The notes under the pieces were generated by a model that was given only the letters and a program-made list of their open reading frames with translations, did no database searches and was not told where the DNA came from. A DNA stretch of 44,957 bases from Clostridium grantii DSM 8605 (GTDB lineage: Bacteria > Bacillota > Clostridia > Clostridiales > Clostridiaceae). The stretch spans positions 1-44,957 of the forward strand of contig NZ_FQXM01000029.1 in the NCBI RefSeq assembly GCF_900129965.1, written 5' to 3'. Positions 9,004 to 17,040 of this stretch are shown in pieces (within the stretch, counting starts at the first letter, position 1; the number at the start of each line of letters is the position of its first letter). A program made the position numbers and the translations under genes.

Positions 9004-9044
9004 AATAAAAGCTTTTGCAAATCGCAAAAGCTTTTATTCTTTAT
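9004..9044. terminator. Rho-independent terminator after proA
   Basis: A 15-bp perfect stem AATAAAAGCTTTTGC (9004-9018) pairs with 9024-9038 around a 5-nt loop and is followed by a T-rich tail. It lies between the convergent proA and bactofilin genes, and its A-rich 5' side makes it usable from both strands. Confidence 0.9.
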
Positions 9045-9055
9045 TTTAAATATTT

Positions 9056-9081
9056 AAAATAAATACTTAAAATAAATACTT
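9056..9081. repeat. Tandem 13-bp repeat, two copies
   Basis: AAAATAAATACTT occurs twice back to back in the AT-rich spacer between the proA terminator and the bactofilin stop codon. It is probably a simple slippage product; no function is evident. Confidence 0.7.
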
Positions 9082-9119
9082 ATTTAATTCATATTATTGC
9101 ATCTTGATTATATCTATAG

Positions 9120-9566
9120 TTACTCTTGAATTTTTTCCTCAGTAAATATTATTTCTTCATCTTGTATTGATGATTCAATTAACTTAACGTCCATTTCGTC
9201 TGGTTCATTTATCATTGTACAACTACCTTTAAATAATGCTCCTTCGCTTATGGCAATATTAACAACTTCAATATCTCCAAAAACTCTACCTGTAGTCATA
9301 ATTTCTAACAAACCTAAACATTTAACATTGCCTTCAATTTTACCAGAAATACTTGCATTATTCGCAACTATATTTCCTTTTATATACCCTTGCTCTCCTA
9401 ATATTAAATCTGTTTTTGTATCCACATTTCCTATAAATTTACCATCAATTCTTATAGCTCCATTAGAATTGATATTACCCTCTATACAAGATGATGCACC
9501 AATAATTGTATCCATATCTCCTGAAATATTTGAACCTGATTTCCCTTTTTTCGTTGTTGAAAACAT
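9120..9566 (-). CDS. Bactofilin (polymer-forming cytoskeletal protein)
   Basis: This 148-aa protein has one DUF583/bactofilin domain, a right-handed beta-helix that polymerises without nucleotide. It shows the regular G-rich, I/V-spaced rungs of the helix (for example EGNINSNGAIRIDGKFIGNV, then GKIEGNVKCLG) flanked by a short polar N-terminus and an acidic C-terminus. I chose the ATG at 9566, which follows GGGAGG at 6 nt; the upstream in-frame ATG at 9581 overlaps this ribosome site. Bactofilins serve in cell shape, motility or spore assembly in various species; the role here is unknown. Its 5' leader has a hairpin right before the SD. Confidence 0.9.
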   Translation of the reverse strand: MFSTTKKGKSGSNISGDMDTIIGASSCIEGNINSNGAIRIDGKFIGNVDTKTDLILGEQGYIKGNIVANNASISGKIEGNVKCLGLLEIMTTGRVFGDIEVVNIAISEGALFKGSCTMINEPDEMDVKLIESSIQDEEIIFTEEKIQE

Positions 9567-9932
9567 TTGAATACCTCCCATAACACAGTAAACATTTTTA
9601 CTTGTGTTTTATTTTTTAATATTAAAATTCAAGTTACACCTAGTTGGTATTTCTTTTATTGTTATTGAATCAAAATTCCCTACATTCTTTATGTATATCA
9701 TTATTATACATTGTTTTACTAGTATTTTTCAAGTTATCAATGTTGTGTTACTATATTATTTATTGGTTTATATACTAAAATTTCAAAATAAATGTATCCA
9801 TTCATTATGATTAATAATATTATTCATTAACCCATTAAATATATTTATGTTTTATACTATAATAAAATATGTACATGGTTAAACTATTAAATACTTTATA
9901 CACTAAATATATCTTATGAAAGGCGTGATTTT
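9567..9932. other. Divergent intergenic region, bactofilin / CoA-binding gene
   Basis: This 366-nt, very AT-rich spacer contains the leaders of two divergent genes. A hairpin (9582-9608) lies in the bactofilin leader, and A/T tracts follow. I could not pick a convincing promoter pair. A 68-codon frame at 9604-9810 lacks an SD and looks random. Confidence 0.6.
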
Positions 9933-10307
9933 ATGGAAGCAAAAGAATTATTTAAATTTAAAAATTGGGTTGTTATAGGAAGTACCACAAAAATGGATAA
10001 ATATGCCTATAAAATATTAAATGCATTGAAAATTAATAACTTTAACGTAGTTGGCGTATCCCCCACTGATAAAACTGGTGAAGCTTTTAAATCTTTAGAC
10101 TTAGTCCCTTACAAAATTGATTGTGTTGATTTATGTATAAATCCAACATTTGGTATAGAACATATAAAAAAAGCACACGAACTTGGAATTAATAAAATTC
10201 TTATTCAACCAGGTGCAGAAAGCCTAGAGATTTTAACTTATTGTAAAGAAAATAGTATTACCGCAATTCAAGATTGTGCTTTAGTACAACTAAGATTCTT
10301 AAAATAA
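9933..10307 (+). CDS. CoA-binding domain protein
   Basis: This 124-aa protein consists of a single Rossmann-type CoA-binding domain, like the N-terminal domain of succinyl-CoA synthetase alpha and the YccU family. NWVVIGSTTKMDKYAYKIL holds the nucleotide-binding turn, and CVDLCINP and ILIQPGAES are family segments. The conserved His of the synthetases is absent, so it probably binds rather than transfers CoA or a related nucleotide. The SD-like AAAGGCGTG lies 6 nt before ATG. It is monocistronic, head-on to replication, and ends at a terminator shared with phoU. Confidence 0.85.
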   Translation: MEAKELFKFKNWVVIGSTTKMDKYAYKILNALKINNFNVVGVSPTDKTGEAFKSLDLVPYKIDCVDLCINPTFGIEHIKKAHELGINKILIQPGAESLEILTYCKENSITAIQDCALVQLRFLK

Positions 10308-10321
10308 TAATTTATACACAA

Positions 10322-10369
10322 AAGGCCCCTTTTTTATAGGACATAAAAATCAGATAAAAAAGGAGCCTT
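10322..10369. terminator. Bidirectional terminator between CoA-binding gene and phoU
   Basis: AAGGCCCCTTTTTTAT pairs with ATAAAAAAGGAGCCTT, with one C-A mismatch in 16 bp and a 16-nt loop. T-runs lie on both sides of the stem, and the element separates convergent genes. Confidence 0.8.
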
Positions 10370-10395
10370 ATACAATATTAATAATAAAACAAATT

Positions 10396-11043
10396 TTATT
10401 TATGCACACCCGTAACATTGTATATAATCCATCCACATATGTTTGTAGCATGATCCGCCATTCTTTCTAAATACTTAATTATAAATAACAAACAAGTTCC
10501 TTGATAAATATACTCTTTATCTTCTTTCATAAATTCGTTTATTTCTTCAACTAAATCATGAAAGTAAGCATCAACTACATCGTCTTCCCTTTTTATTTGT
10601 TTTGCTTTTTCTACATCTAAATCTATATAACTTTCAATTGTCTCTCCAACCATCTTCTTTACTTGTTTAGCCATTTTAGGAATATCAACTAAGGGTTTTC
10701 TATAATTCTCTTTACATAATTTTAATGTATATTTTGATATATCAGAACAATGATCTGCTATTCTTTCTAAATCAGTTATTATTTTAAGACCAGACGCAAT
10801 ACTTCTTAAATCAGTAGCTATTGGCTGCTGAAGTGCTATTATTTTTATACACTCCGCTTCTAAATCTAATTCCATTTTATCTATAATATCATCTTTTTCT
10901 ATAACCCTTTTTGCAAGCTCTTCATTTTGATTAACCAACGCTTCTATTGTTTCATCAATAGATTCTTCAATTATTTTCCCCATTTTCAATAATCCATTAT
11001 GAATTTCTTTTAATTCTTTTTCAAATGCTATTCTTGTATTCAT
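10396..11043 (-). CDS. phoU: Phosphate signalling/transport regulator PhoU
   Basis: This 215-aa all-helical protein has two PhoU repeats (about residues 10-100 and 115-205), each with metal-binding E/D-rich motifs such as DLERIADHCSDI and YLERMADHATNI. PhoU connects the Pst transporter to the PhoR/PhoB-type sensor system and restrains phosphate uptake. I chose the ATG at 11043 because GGAGGG lies 9 nt upstream; the longer frame to 11076 would overlap pstB. It is the last gene of the pst operon. The regulator phoB/phoR pair is not in this window. Confidence 0.95.
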   Translation of the reverse strand: MNTRIAFEKELKEIHNGLLKMGKIIEESIDETIEALVNQNEELAKRVIEKDDIIDKMELDLEAECIKIIALQQPIATDLRSIASGLKIITDLERIADHCSDISKYTLKLCKENYRKPLVDIPKMAKQVKKMVGETIESYIDLDVEKAKQIKREDDVVDAYFHDLVEEINEFMKEDKEYIYQGTCLLFIIKYLERMADHATNICGWIIYNVTGVHK

Positions 11044-11068
11044 ACTATACGTACCCTCCTCTACACTA

Positions 11069-11824
11069 TTAACCAAATCTTCCTGTTATATAATCTTCTG
11101 TTCTTGTATCTCTTGGATTGCTAAATATCACATTAGTATCATCATACTCTACAATTTCTCCATTTAAAAAGAAAGCTGTTTTATCTGATATACGTCCTGC
11201 TTGCTGCATATTGTGTGTAACTATTACTATTGTATAATTCTTTTTTAATTCTGCAGCTAGATCTTCTATTTTTAAAGTAGAAATAGGATCTAGTGCTGAT
11301 GTTGGCTCATCCATAAGCAATATTTCTGGCTGAGTAGCTAAAGCTCTTGCTATACAAATTCTTTGTTGTTGTCCACCTGATAAACCCAATGCATTCTTTT
11401 TCAATCTATCTTTAACTTCATCCCATATAGCAGCATTTTTTAAACTTGTTTCAACTATTTCATCTAACTCATTTTTTTTGTTAATACCATGTGTTCTAGG
11501 CCCATAAGCTATATTATCATAGATACTCATTGGAAATGGATTGGGTTTTTGAAATACCATACCAACCCTTTTTCTTAATTTAATTACATCTATATCTCCA
11601 TAGATATCTTGACCATCTAATCTTAAATCTCCTTGTATTTTTACACCTTCTATTAAATCATTCATTCTATTTAAAGTTTTTAAAAATGTAGATTTTCCAC
11701 ATCCTGATGGTCCTATTAAAGCTGTAATTTTATTTTCTTCAACCTGTAAATTTATCTTTTTTAGTGCTTGAAACTCCCCATAATATAAGTCTAAATCTTT
11801 TACTGATAATTTTAAATTACTCAT
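11069..11824 (-). CDS. pstB: Phosphate ABC transporter ATP-binding protein
   Basis: This 251-aa ATPase powers phosphate import with the PstA-PstC channel. It has Walker A GPSGCGKST (residues 38-46), the Q-loop region, signature LSGGQQQR, Walker B ILLMDEPTSALD and an H-loop His in IVTHN. The length is normal. The SD GGAGG precedes ATG by 8 nt. It is 39 nt after pstA and 25 nt before phoU in the same operon. Confidence 0.97.
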   Translation of the reverse strand: MSNLKLSVKDLDLYYGEFQALKKINLQVEENKITALIGPSGCGKSTFLKTLNRMNDLIEGVKIQGDLRLDGQDIYGDIDVIKLRKRVGMVFQKPNPFPMSIYDNIAYGPRTHGINKKNELDEIVETSLKNAAIWDEVKDRLKKNALGLSGGQQQRICIARALATQPEILLMDEPTSALDPISTLKIEDLAAELKKNYTIVIVTHNMQQAGRISDKTAFFLNGEIVEYDDTNVIFSNPRDTRTEDYITGRFG

Positions 11825-11863
11825 ATTTCATCCTCCAAATATTATAAAATTCAACTATTACTA

Positions 11864-12697
11864 TCACGCTCTTTTCAATGCTTTTGCAATTCTATTGGCT
11901 AAAAAGTTTATTATAGCAACTAAAAATATTAATATAGTTGCTGTAGCAAAAGCTTGCTGAAATGAAATTCCCTCTTTTGCTAGAACATATAAGTGTACTG
12001 CTAATGTTCTACCTGAATTCATTATGCTACTAGGTATTCTTGGAACCATTCCAGCTGTAAAGTATACTGCTGCTGTTTCCCCCACTATACGGCCAATACT
12101 AAGAATTACAGCTGCTAATATACCTGGTATTGCTGAAGGTAAAATAATATTAGTTATTGTTCTAAGCTTTGATGCACCTAAACCATAACTTCCTTCCCTA
12201 TAAATATCAGGAACCGACTTTAAAGCCTCCTCAGTAGTTCTTACCAATGTTGGAAGTACCATTATGCTTAATGTTAATGCTCCTGATAAAAGTGAAAATT
12301 TAAGTTTTAATGCCGTTACAAAAAACAACATACCGAATAATCCAAATATAATAGATGGAATACCTGATAAACTTTCTGTTGCAAACCTAATTAATCTAAC
12401 TAATTTACCTGGTTTAGCATATTCAACTAAATAAATTGCTGCACCTATCCCTATAGGCGTTGCAATAATTATTGAAAGAATTACTATATATAATGTACTA
12501 ACTATCATAGGAAAAATACCTGGATTATCCCCCTTAGCCTCTGCGGTTAGATAATTCCAATTTATTTCCTTTATACCATTCATTATTACATAAGTTAAAA
12601 TCCAAATTAAGACCCCTATAGTAATAAAAGCGGAAAAATATATTAAAAATAAAAATATTTTATCTAAAAGTTTTCCTTTGTTTTTCAACTTACTCAC
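11864..12697 (-). CDS. pstA: Phosphate ABC transporter permease PstA
   Basis: This 277-aa inner-membrane permease has six hydrophobic segments. The cytoplasmic ABC-coupling loop is around EALKSVPDIYREGSYGLGASKLRTI, with the typical EAA-like motif. The longest start is GTG at 12697, overlapping the pstC stop by 8 nt. A TTG at 12688 is better placed relative to AGGTGA (5 nt) and would begin just after the pstC stop. Either way the gene is translationally coupled to pstC. Confidence 0.94.
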   Translation of the reverse strand: MSKLKNKGKLLDKIFLFLIYFSAFITIGVLIWILTYVIMNGIKEINWNYLTAEAKGDNPGIFPMIVSTLYIVILSIIIATPIGIGAAIYLVEYAKPGKLVRLIRFATESLSGIPSIIFGLFGMLFFVTALKLKFSLLSGALTLSIMVLPTLVRTTEEALKSVPDIYREGSYGLGASKLRTITNIILPSAIPGILAAVILSIGRIVGETAAVYFTAGMVPRIPSSIMNSGRTLAVHLYVLAKEGISFQQAFATATILIFLVAIINFLANRIAKALKRA

Positions 12698-13640
12698 CTA
12701 CCTTATTCGTTACACTATTTAGTATTAAATTTAAACCCATTATAAATATAAATAATATTACGCCGGTAGCAAACAAAGCTTTCTCTTGAAGTCCTGATGC
12801 ATACGACATTTCTAATGCTATATTTGATGTCATTGTTCTAACTCTATCTGTTACTGCATTAGGAATCATAGCCGTATTTCCTGCTACTAATATTACGGCC
12901 ATAGTCTCTCCCATAGCTCTACCTATTCCTAATACTGTAGCAGCTAATATACCTGATTTAGCCGCTGGTAGAATAACTTTAAAAATTGTGTGTACATGTG
13001 ATGCCCCTAATGCTAAAGATCCCTCTTTATATTCCTTTGGCACTGCATTAATTGCACTTTCTGAAATACTAACTATTGTAGGTAATATCATTATTGATAA
13101 TATTAATATAGCCGCCAACAAGCTATTTCCACCATTTTTAAAAATCTTATCTATTAATGGAACAAAAACTAATAAGCCAAAAAAACCATAAACAACTGAT
13201 GGTATTCCAGCCAAAAGCTCAACTGCAGGCCTTATGATTTTTTTCGCCCAACTAGGTGCTATTTCTGCTAAAAAAACAGCGGTAAATATTCCAATTGGAA
13301 CTCCTAATAGAATTGCTCCAAGCGTAGCATATATAGACGCTATAATCATTGATAATATTCCAAATTGATTTGCAGAAGGCGACCAAACCTTCCCAAAAAT
13401 AAAATTAAGCACTCCAATCTCAAAAATTGCAGGACTTCCTTTAATAAATATGAACACTGTAATTATTATTACACTTAAAATAGCAACACTTGCGCAAAAT
13501 AAAAATACATATTTCATAAAAATTTCAATAAAGTTTCTGAATTTAGCTCCTCCTATATTTTTTTGGGAGAAATCTTTTAAATTTTCTTTTTTTTCATTTT
13601 TCTTTGTCGCTTTAGACAAAAAAGTTTCCCCATTAAACAT
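12690..13640 (-). CDS. pstC: Phosphate ABC transporter permease PstC
   Basis: This 316-aa inner-membrane permease partners with PstA. It has a Lys-rich cytoplasmic N-terminus of about 40 residues, six hydrophobic segments and a coupling loop around SAINAVPKEYKEGSLALGASHVHTIF. Its start ATG follows AGGAGG at 8 nt. A spacer of nearly 300 nt with two stem-loop structures separates it from pstS, unlike the tight spacing of the following genes. Its product would be needed in lower amounts than PstS. Confidence 0.96.
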   Translation of the reverse strand: MFNGETFLSKATKKNEKKENLKDFSQKNIGGAKFRNFIEIFMKYVFLFCASVAILSVIIITVFIFIKGSPAIFEIGVLNFIFGKVWSPSANQFGILSMIIASIYATLGAILLGVPIGIFTAVFLAEIAPSWAKKIIRPAVELLAGIPSVVYGFFGLLVFVPLIDKIFKNGGNSLLAAILILSIMILPTIVSISESAINAVPKEYKEGSLALGASHVHTIFKVILPAAKSGILAATVLGIGRAMGETMAVILVAGNTAMIPNAVTDRVRTMTSNIALEMSYASGLQEKALFATGVILFIFIMGLNLILNSVTNKVGE

Positions 13641-13734
13641 TTATTTTCCTCCTAAATAGTATTAATTTTATAACTCTAATTTATACTTTATATATTTTTA
13701 AATAGATTTCATTTACTTTATAATAATGACCTTA

Positions 13735-13838
13735 TATAGGGATCCCATTGTGAAACTTAATTTATACGTGTCCAAAATCTCCAAGCTTCTAGGAGTTTTG
13801 GACACGTATAAATTAATAGTTGAACTGGGATACCTATA
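13735..13838. repeat. Large imperfect palindrome (about 104 nt) between pstS and pstC
   Basis: The core is a perfect 21-bp stem pairing 13757-13777 with 13796-13816 (it includes TTTATACGTGTCCAAAA), extended by CTCC with one bulged T over a 9-nt loop. Outer arms (TATAGG..ATCCCA against TGGGAT.CCTATA) pair with few mismatches after an internal loop. The RNA would fold into one long hairpin. I saw no second copy in the window. It may be a mobile palindromic element remnant, an mRNA-processing site or an attenuator that lowers pstCAB relative to pstS. Confidence 0.85.
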
Positions 13839-13868
13839 TTTAATTGCTACACAAAATTAAAGACATAA

Positions 13869-13906
13869 AATTGAAGAAATACATTATCCTATGCATTTCC
13901 TCAATT
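13869..13906. terminator. Stem-loop just downstream of pstS
   Basis: On the minus strand AATTGAGGAAATGCAT pairs with ATGTATTTCTTCAATT (16 bp with two G-U pairs) around a 6-nt loop. It starts 28 nt after the pstS stop and is followed by a U-rich but interrupted tail. It probably acts as a partial terminator or 3'-end stabiliser of pstS mRNA. Confidence 0.65.
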
Positions 13907-13933
13907 CTATTTTTTATGATTTAGCTTCTTTTA

Positions 13934-14806
13934 CTATTTTACTGTTATTAATTTTTCTCCAACTATTTCTTGTCCTGCGTCACTCATGATGAAATCTAAG
14001 TAAGCTTGAGTTGCTTCATTAAGTTCACCATTAGTTAACATTAAGAATGGTCTTGAAATTTTATACGTTCCAGCTTTGATATTTTCTACAGAAACTTCAA
14101 CATCATCAACTTTTACGGCTTTAAGTGTATCATCTAAGTATTCTAAAGAAACATACCCTATAGCATTTTCTTTTGAAGCAACATTAGCCTTTACAGCGCC
14201 ATTACCATCAGCTATTAAAGCATCCGCTCTAACTAAACTTGCATCATTCTCATCTAACAATTTAACTAATTCTTCAAAAGCTCCTCTTGTTCCTGACCCA
14301 TCTTCTCTACTTACAACTAAAATATCTGCATCTGCTCCACCAACTTCACTCCAATTAGTTATTTCACCTTTGAAAATTTGAGCTATTTGTTCAGTAGTTA
14401 AATCTTCTACTGTATTGTTTGGGCTTACTACTATAGCAATACCATCATATGCAATTATATGTTCTGTTAATCCATAACCCTTTTCTTCTTCTTTTAGTTC
14501 TCTTGAAGATGTTCCAATATCAGCAGTTCCTTCATTTGCTGCTTTAACACCAGCAGATGAACCTACTCCTTGAATATCTACTTGAATTCCTGGTTCGATT
14601 TCTGAAAAAGCATCAGCTAACTCTTGAGCTAATGGTTGTACAGATGTGGACCCTACTACTGCAACTGTTCCTTCTAATTTTGATTCTACTGCTGATTCTT
14701 CTCCAGCATTGCTTGTTGAATTGTTTGTTGCATTATTTGATCCACAACCTACTAAAGCAACAACTAAAGATATCCCTAAAATCACACTTAAAATTCTTTT
14801 TTTCAT
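13934..14806 (-). CDS. pstS: Phosphate-binding lipoprotein PstS
   Basis: This 290-aa extracellular solute-binding protein captures phosphate and hands it to PstCA. The N-terminus has a positively charged start, a hydrophobic core and a lipobox VALVGC with lipidated Cys21, then an N/S/T-rich linker. The mature domain has GSTSVQPL, a phosphate-contact loop, and SREDGSGTRGAFEEL, the second typical binding segment. The SD is AGGAGG. It is the first gene of the pst operon, directly under a Pho-box promoter, and is followed by stem-loops that probably raise its expression above pstC. Confidence 0.97.
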   Translation of the reverse strand: MKKRILSVILGISLVVALVGCGSNNATNNSTSNAGEESAVESKLEGTVAVVGSTSVQPLAQELADAFSEIEPGIQVDIQGVGSSAGVKAANEGTADIGTSSRELKEEEKGYGLTEHIIAYDGIAIVVSPNNTVEDLTTEQIAQIFKGEITNWSEVGGADADILVVSREDGSGTRGAFEELVKLLDENDASLVRADALIADGNGAVKANVASKENAIGYVSLEYLDDTLKAVKVDDVEVSVENIKAGTYKISRPFLMLTNGELNEATQAYLDFIMSDAGQEIVGEKLITVK

Positions 14807-14874
14807 AATTTTTAACTCCTCCTAAAATTTCATATAAATTAATCAACATTATTTTTATAAACTCATTATTGAGT

Positions 14875-14936
14875 ACAATACTAATTTATCATGTCAATGT
14901 TAAGCCAATATTATATCCATGTTAAATCCATGTTAA
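14875..14936 (-). promoter_or_regulatory. Pho-box array and promoter of the pst operon
   Basis: On the minus strand TTAACA repeats occur at 14936-14931, 14925-14920 and 14903-14898, with a degenerate ATAATA at 14914-14909, so the four units are spaced by exactly 11 bp. This matches the PhoP/PhoB box layout of Firmicutes. The last unit is followed after 17 nt by TATTGT (14880-14875), a plausible -10, so the final box occupies the -35 position. The TTAACATGGAT unit is repeated exactly at the upstream end. The rest of the 237-nt gap holds nothing else clear. Confidence 0.85.
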
Positions 14937-15015
14937 GTGTATTTTTAGCTTTCCCTTATTTTATAAAATTATTTACCAGGAAACTATAAACTGAAATTTA
15001 TAAATTTCTATACAA

Positions 15016-15045
15016 TAAAAAAAACCTATGATATTATCATAGGTT
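15016..15045 (-). terminator. Rho-independent terminator overlapping a stop codon
   Basis: AACCTATGAT pairs with ATCATAGGTT around a 3-nt loop (15023-15045) and is followed on the minus strand by TTTTTTATT. The TAA of the DUF6465-like gene (15046-15044) overlaps the base of the stem. Confidence 0.9.
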
Positions 15046-15502
15046 AGATTAACTTTATAGCTATAGTTATTTTTTCGTTTACTACACAATATGCTGTTTC
15101 TTCCTCAATTTTATAATAAATTTTAAGTGAATTTATATCTTCTTTGTTATCACTTTCATTCCAGATATGATTAAATTTATCTACTATTTCTTTTTCAGTA
15201 ATCTTTCTATCATTATACTCAACTATAAACTCACTTTTTACTGCTTTTTTAGGAATGATTTTTTCAGCTTTTTTATAAATATTTTCTCCTGTCTTTTGCG
15301 TATTTTCTTTTATACTTTGAGCTGTATTCTTAACATTCTCAATTCCTTTTTCTATATTATCCTTGTTTATGATTTCTCCGGATTTCTTTAATGCGGCATC
15401 TTTTGTTTCTACAGTAGCATCCGCAATTATCTTAGCCACTTCTTTTACTGTTTTCTTAGCCTTTATTCCCTTTTTATCTTTTTTATTCTTTTCTTTTTTC
15501 AT
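15044..15502 (-). CDS. DUF6465-like protein
   Basis: This is a 152-aa protein. Residues 1-90 are Lys-rich and helical with A/K/E repeats (KAKKTVKEVAKIIADATVE and similar), resembling a coiled or amphipathic rod. The last 60 residues form a compact domain with VEYNDRKITEKEIVDKFNHIW and YKIEEETAYCVVNEKI, which resembles DUF6465 as I remember it from clostridia. The function is unknown. There is no signal peptide or membrane segment. The start follows AGGAGG. It is monocistronic with its own terminator, and a GGTATAAT (-10-like, 15607-15602) lies about 100 nt upstream. Confidence 0.7.
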   Translation of the reverse strand: MKKEKNKKDKKGIKAKKTVKEVAKIIADATVETKDAALKKSGEIINKDNIEKGIENVKNTAQSIKENTQKTGENIYKKAEKIIPKKAVKSEFIVEYNDRKITEKEIVDKFNHIWNESDNKEDINSLKIYYKIEEETAYCVVNEKITIAIKLI

Positions 15503-15652
15503 TTTAAATCCTCCTAGTTTTATTAGTTAGTTTTTTTACTTTATTGTCTAAATGCTATTAATTATTATTTTTTTAATGGTACTTTATAATTATTTTCTCA
15601 TATTATACCACTAATAATAATTATCTACTACATAATAGTTATATTTTGATTG

Positions 15653-15684
15653 CACAAAAAAAGAACTGAATTTTTCAGTTCTTT
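15653..15684 (-). terminator. Rho-independent terminator of dnaB
   Basis: AAAGAACTGAA pairs with TTCAGTTCTTT around TTT (15660-15684), followed on the minus strand by a run of seven T. The dnaB stop codon TAA (15685-15683) is inside the stem. Confidence 0.92.
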
Positions 15685-17017
15685 ACTCTTGGTGAATCAT
15701 ATCTAATCTTCCAAATTTACTGAATTGGCCTAACCATGCTAATTTTACTGTTCCTGTAGGACCATTTCTTTGCTTTGCTATTATACATTCTGCTACATTT
15801 TTATCTTCTGTTTCTTTATCATAGTACTCATCTCTATAAAGAAACATTACTAAATCCGCATCTTGCTCAATAGATCCTGACTCTCTAAGGTCAGAAAGCA
15901 TAGGCCTATGATCTGCCCTTTGCTCTGGCGCCCTAGAAAGCTGTGATAAAGCAATTACAGGACAAGACATTTCTTTTGCTAATGCTTTTATTGATCTTGA
16001 AATTTCAGATACTTCTTGTTGTCTACTTTCAGACCTTGAACTACCCGACATTAATTGTAAGTAGTCAATTAATATCATATCAATTCCATGTTCCATTTTA
16101 ATTCTTCTACACTTAGACCTCATTTCCATTACAGAAACCCCAGCCGTATCATCAATAAATATTTTAGACATTGCTATAGGACCTGCTACCTTTCCTATTC
16201 TTGACCAATGTTCTTCAGACAATTCTCCTGTTCTAAGTTTAAGCATATCTACATTAGCTTGAGAACTTAGTATTTTGTATACCAGTTGTTCTTTTGACAT
16301 TTCTAATGAGAATACAACTACACTTTTTCCTTCTTTTAAAGCTACATGTTCAGCTATATTAATGGAAAATGTAGTTTTACCCATAGAAGGTCTAGCTGCA
16401 ACTAATATCATATCCCCTGGTTGAAACCCAGAAGTCATACTATCTAACTCTGGAAAACCAGAAGGAACGCCTGTTGTATCTCCCTTACTGTTAAAAACAT
16501 TTTCAATATTAGTTATACCTCTCTCAAGTACTGTTCCTATAGCTTCATATTCATTAGTAGCACGATTTTGTGCAATATCAAATATTCTTTTTTCAGCTAA
16601 GTCTAATACATCTGGAACATCATTTTGTTTTGTATAACTATCTTCCATAATTTCTGTAGAAGCTTTAATCAGCTTTCTAAGTATTGCTTTATCTTTTACG
16701 ATTTTTATATATGAACTCAAATTTGAAGTTATAATCACTGAATCTGAAATTTCAGTAATATATGTTATTCCTCCAACGCCATCTAACATGTGTATTGATT
16801 TTAAATGCTCAATCAAAGTTATCATATCAACTGGAGTATCCTTCATAAATAAATCTAGAATTGATTTAAACAACATTTTATGTGATTCTCTATAAAAATC
16901 ATCTTCACTCAAAGTTTCTGCCGCATTTACAATAGACGACTTATCTTTAAGCATACACCCAAGTACAGTTTGCTCTGCTTGAATATTATGGGGTAAACTC
17001 TTCATTGGTTCATCCAT
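15683..17017 (-). CDS. dnaB: Replicative DNA helicase DnaB (DnaC in Bacillus)
   Basis: This 444-aa hexameric 5'-3' helicase unwinds the fork ahead of the polymerase and binds primase. It has an N-terminal DnaB domain (about residues 8-110), a linker, and a C-terminal RecA-like domain with Walker A ARPSMGKTT (208-216), Walker B ILIDYLQLM and an arginine-finger region near QRNGPTG. The weak SD AGGCGTG precedes ATG. It is the last gene of the rplI-lonC-dnaB string and has its own terminator. No intein is present. Confidence 0.97.
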   Translation of the reverse strand: MDEPMKSLPHNIQAEQTVLGCMLKDKSSIVNAAETLSEDDFYRESHKMLFKSILDLFMKDTPVDMITLIEHLKSIHMLDGVGGITYITEISDSVIITSNLSSYIKIVKDKAILRKLIKASTEIMEDSYTKQNDVPDVLDLAEKRIFDIAQNRATNEYEAIGTVLERGITNIENVFNSKGDTTGVPSGFPELDSMTSGFQPGDMILVAARPSMGKTTFSINIAEHVALKEGKSVVVFSLEMSKEQLVYKILSSQANVDMLKLRTGELSEEHWSRIGKVAGPIAMSKIFIDDTAGVSVMEMRSKCRRIKMEHGIDMILIDYLQLMSGSSRSESRQQEVSEISRSIKALAKEMSCPVIALSQLSRAPEQRADHRPMLSDLRESGSIEQDADLVMFLYRDEYYDKETEDKNVAECIIAKQRNGPTGTVKLAWLGQFSKFGRLDMIHQE

Positions 17018-17040
17018 TTAAATCACGCCTACTTTCTTAA

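Noticed and set aside
9604..9810. 68-codon hydrophobic frame in the bactofilin/CoA-binding spacer
   Set aside because: It starts at GTG without an SD, has AT-driven residue composition and contains no recognisable domain.
14557..14808. Leu-rich plus-strand frame with apparent repeats
   Set aside because: It is the shadow of the N-terminus of pstS on the other strand.
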